Shown: positions 59,078 to 64,000 of the stretch, in pieces
How the letters are laid out: each line of letters starts with the position of its first letter
How positions within the stretch are numbered: the stretch's first letter is position 1
From: Candolleomyces eurysporus
Taxonomy: Eukaryota; Basidiomycota; Agaricomycetes; Agaricales; Psathyrellaceae
Assembly: GCA_027579435.1 (NCBI GenBank)
Contig: JANBPK010001039.1
Span: forward strand, 149,828 to 213,827
Direction: 5' to 3'
DNA: 64,000 nt
Made by a program: the position numbers and the translations under genes
The notes under the pieces: generated by a model
The model's database searches: none
Told to the model about the DNA's origin: nothing
What the model saw: the letters and a program-made list of their open reading frames with translations, nothing else

Positions 59078-59405
59078 TGTGGGGGAAAGGAAAAAGAAAG
59101 GATGAAAGTGGCATCAGACCACTCCTACGTATAAGTAGGGGTTGAAAAGAACCATCGGTTGATGCGTCCTAACCGAATCAGCACACGCTCTAACCAATCT
59201 GAAAACATTTATCACCAGGTAGCAACAAGATCTACAGTTAAAATCTCAGAAAATTCATCAAAAGAAAGAGAAAAAAAAATCTGGTTCGATACATGGTACT
59301 CTCCCAGTGTAAGTCTCAGCACAGACTTTTCGTCCGACACGGATACTCAACTCGCTCAGAATCCGTATTGATTCTCGTTCATATCGCTTGTTTCTTACCT
59401 CTACA
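59078..59405. promoter_or_regulatory. Divergent promoter region inside the KDZ element
   Basis: Between two divergently transcribed cargo genes (- at 59077, + at 59406). A-rich; no gene. Confidence 0.45.
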
Positions 59406-60179
59406 ATGGCGAAGCTTGGCAGACCTCGAAAGTATCACACTCTGGAAGCCTTATTGGAGGCTGCACGGCTGAAGAACAGAAAATATTATGAAAGGTGAAT
59501 TTCCTTGACCTCGTATATATAATTCTCTGCCTACTACGCCGCTAACTTGATTGATATCTGACCAGAAACAAGACGCAGATTGCTAAAAAGAGGCGTCGGC
59601 TGCGCAAAGCCAAACAATCAGCTGACTGCCAGAGGTTAGCCCCATTTTATTGCCTCTGCGAGTGTGCCATACTTAAGTCTGTAGCTCTGAAGAAAAGCAG
59701 CCCNAAAAAACAACCCAACATGTAGGCGCTTGATCTCTCAGAATTTTCACAGACTGTGCCGATCTTGTTTAACTAGGCCATCCCCGTTGACCGTAGCCCG
59801 TGCCAGGGTCAAGCAATGCACCAACCAAGTCAAAATGGCAATGCAAGGGAAGACAGCAGAAGAATATTTCACTATGGTTTGCTCCGAGCTCAAGACCCTG
59901 TGGCAGGATGACACATCTTCTGCTGTTGAACACATCGCAAGCTACCTGGTACCCTTGTCCGATACCACCCCTCTCTCCGAATTGCAGCAATGGCACCACG
60001 AGATTTTGAATCTTGTCGGATGTGGAGAAGAACTGAAGGCAATCGATGAGACGATTAAGGGCGTAACGAGTCTCCAGAACAAGCTTGAGCTCCTCCAGGC
60101 AGAAATCGAGCTCGATGCACAGGAAGTCTTTACTTGGATGCAGGAAGGCCGTTTGAAATTGCTTTTGTCACCCATTTAA
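59406..60179 (+). CDS. KDZ-cargo small basic protein with AT-hook-like start
   Basis: Exons 59406-59494, 59566-59634, 59685-59721 and 59777-60179. It starts MAKLGRPRKYHTLEALLEAA; GRPRKY resembles an AT-hook, which binds the minor groove of AT-rich DNA. A Lys/Arg-rich helix (AKKRRRLRKAKQ) and a C-terminal helical domain (YFTMVCSELKTLWQDD, NKLELLQAEIELDAQEVF) follow. Exon 3 contains an N at 59704 next to an A run. With the N counted the splice is out of frame; without it all four exons join to 198 aa. DNA binding is inferred. Its place inside the element suggests a role in transposition or regulation of the element. Confidence 0.65.
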
Positions 60180-60342
60180 GACTGTATAACTGCAAAAGGG
60201 ATACGATCAAGATAAAATCATGTATTTGCTATATTTGCTATTTGAGGTCACAAAGCAAACAGACTAGCCCAGAACTACAAGTACACGGTGAGATACACGA
60301 CAAAAGTTAAACAGAGCACAGTGGAGATGTAAGGAGCCGTGC
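60180..60342. other. Convergent 3' spacer
   Basis: Short A-rich gap between a + and a - cargo gene; nothing else. Confidence 0.4.
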
Positions 60343-60833
60343 TTAGACGATGGTCTGAACACCCTCGGGGGTTATCTTCTTGACCGCACCAGCGGCCTTA
60401 GCCCTTTCAAATGCGGCCTCGGCTTCTTCCCTGGTGTTGAACCCCTCCATGGAAGACCCCTTGACATTCACAGTGAACCTGCTGGCCACCATACTTGAAA
60501 GAAAAGGACTTAGACGACATCTGGCTTGGATTAGGAGACCAATCACTCACCTTCCTTGAAAAACTCCAACATTGAGTCCAGCGGCAACACAGTACCACCT
60601 CTCACTACCGGGAACGTCGTGGGTTGAGCGGAGAAGGTTAAAGTGCCCGCAGTTGAGACAGGTGAACCCGCCAGTGTACTTGGCACGGCGGGGCAGCTCT
60701 GGATCTGCGAGAGTCAGATAAGAAGCCGGTTGACACAATGCACATACCACTAGCCACGTAAGCTCGATGTTTGACAAAGGCCTTGACGACCTCTGGGATG
60801 GAAACAGTGGTAGCGGGAGTGACACATACATGT
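60343..60833 (-). CDS. KDZ-cargo RNase H1 N-terminal (viroplasmin-like) domain protein, start unclear
   Basis: Exons 60343-60493, 60551-60704 and an upstream exon ending at 60748 join in frame. The domain reads ERWYCVAAGLNVGVFQG, SRFTVNVKGSSMEGFNTREE and AEAAFERA, the pattern of the RNase H1 N-terminal/caulimovirus viroplasmin domain (PF01693 type), which binds RNA-DNA hybrids or dsRNA. A CLNCGHF Cys pair precedes it. The upstream exon (IPEVVKAFVKHRAYVAS) is open but has no ATG before a stop near 60,836, and it overlaps the first exon of the divergent gene that starts at 60798. Either the true first exon is unrecognised or the gene lost its start. Confidence 0.6.
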
Positions 60834-62997
60834 TACGAGATGGAGACGGAGGAAGTGAAGGCAGAGATCCAGCAGGTGAGGGCGGAAGCTATTGAAAAGA
60901 GGAGAGAAACACTGGATACAATTGCGTCGCTGACAAAAGGGGATTCGGAAGCAGAACACACCCCCGAGGAGTATGAATGGTACGTGGTCCCAGAGTCTTG
61001 AGGAGGCTCATCTGACCCATTTGCTATTAGGTATCAGAAGGTTGCCGGAGATTTGGTCAAAACCTTCTTCGAGATCCTTGCCGAGAAAACTGGGTGGGCT
61101 TGGACAGCGCTGGGTGGGGGACCTCATGCAGAGAAGACAAATGGAGCAAACGGCGTGGTGTGCTATCATAGGGGAGCCACTGCTGATGGGATTGTGTTCA
61201 GCGAGTGGATCAAGTCATATAGTGAACGGTTTATTGTACCATTTGGGCACTACTGCCATGCTGTCTTTCGTGAGTATTCAATTTACAGCCGAAAAGTGTC
61301 TCCACTTACGTGTATCAGCCGAGGATGTCAGGTTGCGTCGAGCAATTACGATCAGACAGGAAATGGAAGGGAGAGACTCGCTAGTTGGGTCAGGCAGAGC
61401 AGTTGGAACCCTGCAGTATCAGCAGGTTGTTCCTGCAACGGCCCTTCAGCCTGGCGAGGCCAAGGAGATTTCCGTACAAGGGAAGGCTCCAGCCATGGCT
61501 CCTCAAGGGAATGGCAGTGGCCCAGCACCTCAGTTCCAACCCGCTGTGACCCCAACACCTCCCTTCCAACCCACTGTGACCCTGACACCTCCCTTCCAAC
61601 CCGCGGTGAACCTGACACCTCCTGTGAACCTGACACCTCCTGTGAACCTGACACCTCCTTTCCAACCCACGGTGAACCCGACACCTCCTTTCCAATCCGC
61701 AGTGAACCCAACACCTCTTTTCCAACCCACGGTGCACCCAACACCTCCATTCCAACCTCCCTTCGCAATCGATGAGAATCGAGCCATAGAAGAGTCGCAG
61801 TGGCAGACCCCATACAACTTCGATGATGATGACCTCTTCGGTGATGATCATTTCGAGCAGTGTCTCCCCCCAGGTGCCCCGCCACCGGTCTATGATGACA
61901 GTCGGGGTGACTACTCCGGCTTCGTCAGTCCTACAAATTTGGGTGGAAGCGGATCAGGCTTGGTCGATACTTTGAATTTGGGTGGCAGTGCTTTGGCTTT
62001 GATCGGCGGTCAAGGCCAGTGGTCTGCACCAATCCCTCCACCTGGGCAATCCGCGCCCCCTGCTGGCTTGCCGTTGGGCGGTGAGACGTTAAATGGCGCC
62101 AACGGATGGGTGCTGGGTCTTGTCAACAATATAGGCAATGCGAGCACCCAGGTGAATGTGCTTGATGATCGCCCGACGGTTCCTGATGCTGGCCTCTTGT
62201 GCGGCAGTGGGATATCTGACGGCACAGACAGCCTGAGGTCAGGGTTCAAACCTCCTACGGATGTGAACACTCCAAGCGTGGTTGTAGGTGGGAATGAGCA
62301 GAGTGCAGCAACTGGTCTTGAGTCGGGTGCAGGAACGGCACACACAGGTAGCTCGGTGGATGCAGGATTGGGCACAGGGGTGCAGATTGGTGTTGTGGTT
62401 GCTGAAGCTGAAGTTGCTGGGAGTGAGAAGGACGGTGGTAGAAAGAGAAGGGTGCCACAGGACGATGCACTGCCAGCGGGGGGTCCAGGCGGGGGGAGGG
62501 AGAAGCGTGCCCGGAAGGGGGTTAGGGAGGTGGAGGATTGGGTCTTGCTTGCCAGCAACTTCCTCCGAATGGGGGTGGATGACGCCGAGTGGGGCAGATG
62601 CATTGACCTGTGGCTACAGTTTGAGAAGACGGCGCTGGTGAAGACATTGAGGCTTACCGAGCTCAGCTTAAGACCAGGCGAGTTGACAAAATGGATGGGC
62701 GCGAGGAAGTGGGACGCCGATCCTGCGATCGTGGACCTACGGGATTTTGCAGGTCGGTGGTTGACGTGGTGGTTGGCAATGCAGCCTGCTGAGCGAAAGG
62801 TGGAAGGTCAGGACATGCCGCTTCAGAGCATCGGTGGACAACGTGGAGAGATGGTCTTCTTGAGGAAAGGTGGAGCAAACGGAATCGTGTTGCTGTTGGT
62901 TGGCCTGAAGTGGTGGGCCCCTCTTTGCTTGGAGGACTGTCGCTGGCATGAGGTCGTCCAGGATCTGACTGATTGTTTGGAAACATTTGTGGTTTGA
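60798..62997 (+). CDS. Large KDZ-cargo protein with TPPFQP repeats
   Basis: Exons 60798-60979, 61031-61269 and 61319-62997 give 699 aa in frame. The N-terminal domain (about 40-150) reads YEWYQKVAGDLVKTFFEILA, KTGWAWTALGGGP, GVVCYHRGATADG and FIVPFGHYCHAVF. A Pro-rich middle has about nine tandem TPPFQPxV units (about 61,535-61,760), then Gly/Ser-rich linkers and a basic GRKRRVPQDD. The C-terminal domain reads EDWVLLASNFLRMGVDD, WGRCIDLWLQFEK, LSLRPGELTKWMGARKWD and FAGRWLTWWLAMQPAER. Both end domains are patterns I associate with basidiomycete transposon neighbourhoods (general recollection). Function unknown; no catalytic motif seen. Confidence 0.75.
61535..61760 (+). repeat. In-frame minisatellite, about 30-bp units with 18-bp variants
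   Basis: ACACCTCC(C/T)TTCCAACCC repeated with AACCTGACACCTCCTGTG short units between; encodes TPPFQP-type repeats of the 699-aa protein. Confidence 0.85.
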
Positions 62998-63337
62998 TGC
63001 CTTCCCACGGTTGAACTGCCACGCAGGCATTCTTTGTCTGTCACCTGTTATTTTTTTTGNTTTTTTGGTCGGCCTGTTGCTGGACTTGTGTTTGCTCCTT
63101 GTAATGTGACAGAAATAAATGTGTTCATTTGAGAAGTGCAGGAGAGCACCAGCAAGTTGGGTGGGGGTCGTGGGCTAGGCGGCCAGATTTGATGGCGCGA
63201 CGCGTCCTGGCGGGGTTGATGAACAGGAGCGGGATTGATGGGAGGGGATGGCGGCTGACAATCAGTTGAGGCGCAGGGTGGGCTTCTTGATTTATGAATT
63301 TATGAACAATCTTCATTAATGAAAAAAGATATCTTCA
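62998..63337. other. Right spacer of the KDZ element
   Basis: 3' flank of the 699-aa gene with a T run broken by an N at 63060, then G-rich sequence leading into the right inverted repeat. No gene. Confidence 0.45.
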
Positions 63338-63426
63338 TTGATGAGGGTTCAACATTGGGATGGATCCATAGTTTATTGATGAGTATGCCAGGTTATAACC
63401 TTGGATTCATGCATGAAAATGCTGCC
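63338..63426 (-). repeat. Right imperfect terminal inverted repeat of the KDZ element
   Basis: Complement is co-linear with 53506-53595. TCATTGATGA-type motifs at about 63331 and 63372, with variants at 63311 and 63405. Confidence 0.75.
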
Positions 63427-63434
63427 TACACCTT

Positions 63435-64000
63435 GCAACCCCGCTCTTTGACTCGAGCTTGGTCACTTCTCGAAGCCCAAGACTTTCAGAGGCAGTCCAA
63501 CAAAATCGTTGTCTATAGCATCATTGCAAAGCAATATGTGGTGATTGCCTGATATGTTGTGTCTTACCCTTTGTTTGCAAGGATTCTAATAACCTGGTGA
63601 CTCCGCCAGGCCTGTCCGACAACAGAACGGCATCACTGTTCGTATTGTCCCTTCTGGAATCTTCGAATACCTTGAGCGGCGTGGGCNTTTTTTTGTGCTG
63701 CTTTTGTACCGCTTCCTCCACCAAGCCGGTCATCGCACGCATTGTCCAAGCCATGTCAGGGGAGGTGAACATGTACTGTAACAAAACCCCAAGCAAGTGC
63801 CAATTTTACGGTGTGTTGCTTTACGTTGAGCTGTATCTTCCCCTGTCCTAAAACATCTCCACAGTGAACCTCTCGAATGTCTACAGGAACGGACAACTGA
63901 CCTCATCCTATCCCAAAGTACCCCTGTTCAGTAAGTCTTCAGAGCGTTGGACCACACCAAGCTTAGCTGATACGTTGCTAGGTTCTGGCCGTAGTCCTAG
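63435..64000 (+). pseudogene. 3' piece of the gene interrupted by the KDZ element (partial)
   Basis: The frame from GCAACCCC (63435-63442) continues RSLTRAWSLLEAQDFQRQSN and stays open to 63549. A plausible intron then leads to an exon near 63,585 (DSNNLVTPPGLSDNRTASLF), an N within a T run at 63,687 and, further on, NVYRNGQLTSSYPKVPLF before a GTAAGT donor near 63,932. The exon order is tentative and the gene leaves the window. I do not recognise the product. Confidence 0.4.

Larger units (their letters stand above)
53496..63434. mobile_element. Composite KDZ DNA transposon (about 9.9 kb)
   Basis: KDZ (Kyakuja-Dileera-Zisupton) elements are large cut-and-paste type transposons with very large multi-domain transposases. 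This interval holds a full KDZ transposase (-) and four accessory genes. The ends carry imperfect inverted repeats starting at GGCAGC (53506 onward; complement ending at 63426). They share GATGAATCC/CATGAATCC, then GGTT, then CTCATCAAT, then ATGGAT in the same order over about 85 bp. The flanks carry the same octamer GCAACCCC. Exact first bases of the element are uncertain by a few nucleotides, because the outermost 10-14 bp align poorly. Confidence 0.82.

Noticed and set aside
61352..61885. Repeat-containing minus-strand ORFs opposite the TPPFQP repeats
   Set aside because: Produced by the minisatellite read backwards; the plus strand carries the spliced gene.
53498..63434. Alternative flanking duplication directly abutting GGCAGC/GCTGCC (CACTAGAC versus TACACCTT)
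   Set aside because: These 8-mers do not match; GCAACCCC slightly further out does and restores a reading frame.

Overview
The window is nuclear DNA of a filamentous basidiomycete, most likely an Agaricomycete (mushroom class); I cannot place it lower. The evidence is short GT-AG introns of about 45-75 bp in most genes, several micro-exons, F-box proteins, fungal DUF6534, MARVEL and DUF1996 proteins, a 217-residue eukaryotic ribosomal protein uL1, and a KDZ-class DNA transposon. It is draft sequence: nine isolated N symbols sit in or beside homopolymers, and at least two of them look like inserted symbols rather than unknown bases.

Layout. 1-2.0 kb: 3' part of a GH28 pectin hydrolase. 2.6-4.0 kb: decayed F-box genes. 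4.6-5.2 kb: MARVEL membrane protein. 6.1-8.4 kb (-): F-box protein. 9.8-12.4 kb (-): class I/II aminotransferase and an RWD/DUF1115 protein. 13.3-18.2 kb (+): two tandem paralogues (599 and 597 aa) of unknown function with the same exon plan. 18.6-22.6 kb (-): two seven-exon genes with an aerolysin-like core and a hydrophobic C-terminal tail; a third lies at 40.7-42.3 kb (+), and tail-exon relics lie at 32.9 and 39.6 kb. 23.5-28.5 kb (+): DUF1996 and DUF6534 proteins. 28.7-30.5 kb (-): a small 107-aa protein and RPL10A. 31.6-32.3 kb (+): a 168-aa protein. 35-38.2 kb: relics and a 360-aa protein with a duplicated Tyr/Asn/Gly/Thr-rich module. 39.9-40.5 kb: a hAT-like MITE. 42.8-44.0 kb: intronless F-box gene. 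44.8-49.4 kb: cohesin loader MAU2/SCC4 and a Pro/Gln-rich protein, each with a decayed copy at 49.6-52.8 kb.

The right end is dominated by a composite KDZ element (about 53,496-63,434). It carries an apparently intact nine-exon transposase with a CxC2-like cysteine cluster, plus four accessory genes. Imperfect terminal inverted repeats rich in TCATCAATGA motifs bound it, and the same 8 bp (GCAACCCC) lies on both sides. Reading across the 8 bp joins a short ORF on the left (with a TATA box) to an ORF on the right in frame, so the element seems to have interrupted a host gene.

The chromosome here mixes conserved housekeeping genes (RPL10A, MAU2, aminotransferase, RWD protein) with fast-evolving, duplicated, lineage-restricted families. 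The most unusual content is the tail-anchored aerolysin-like family, the genes sharing an Asn-rich N-terminal motif, and the complete KDZ cargo element. No tRNA, rRNA, CRISPR array or bacterial-type operon was found.
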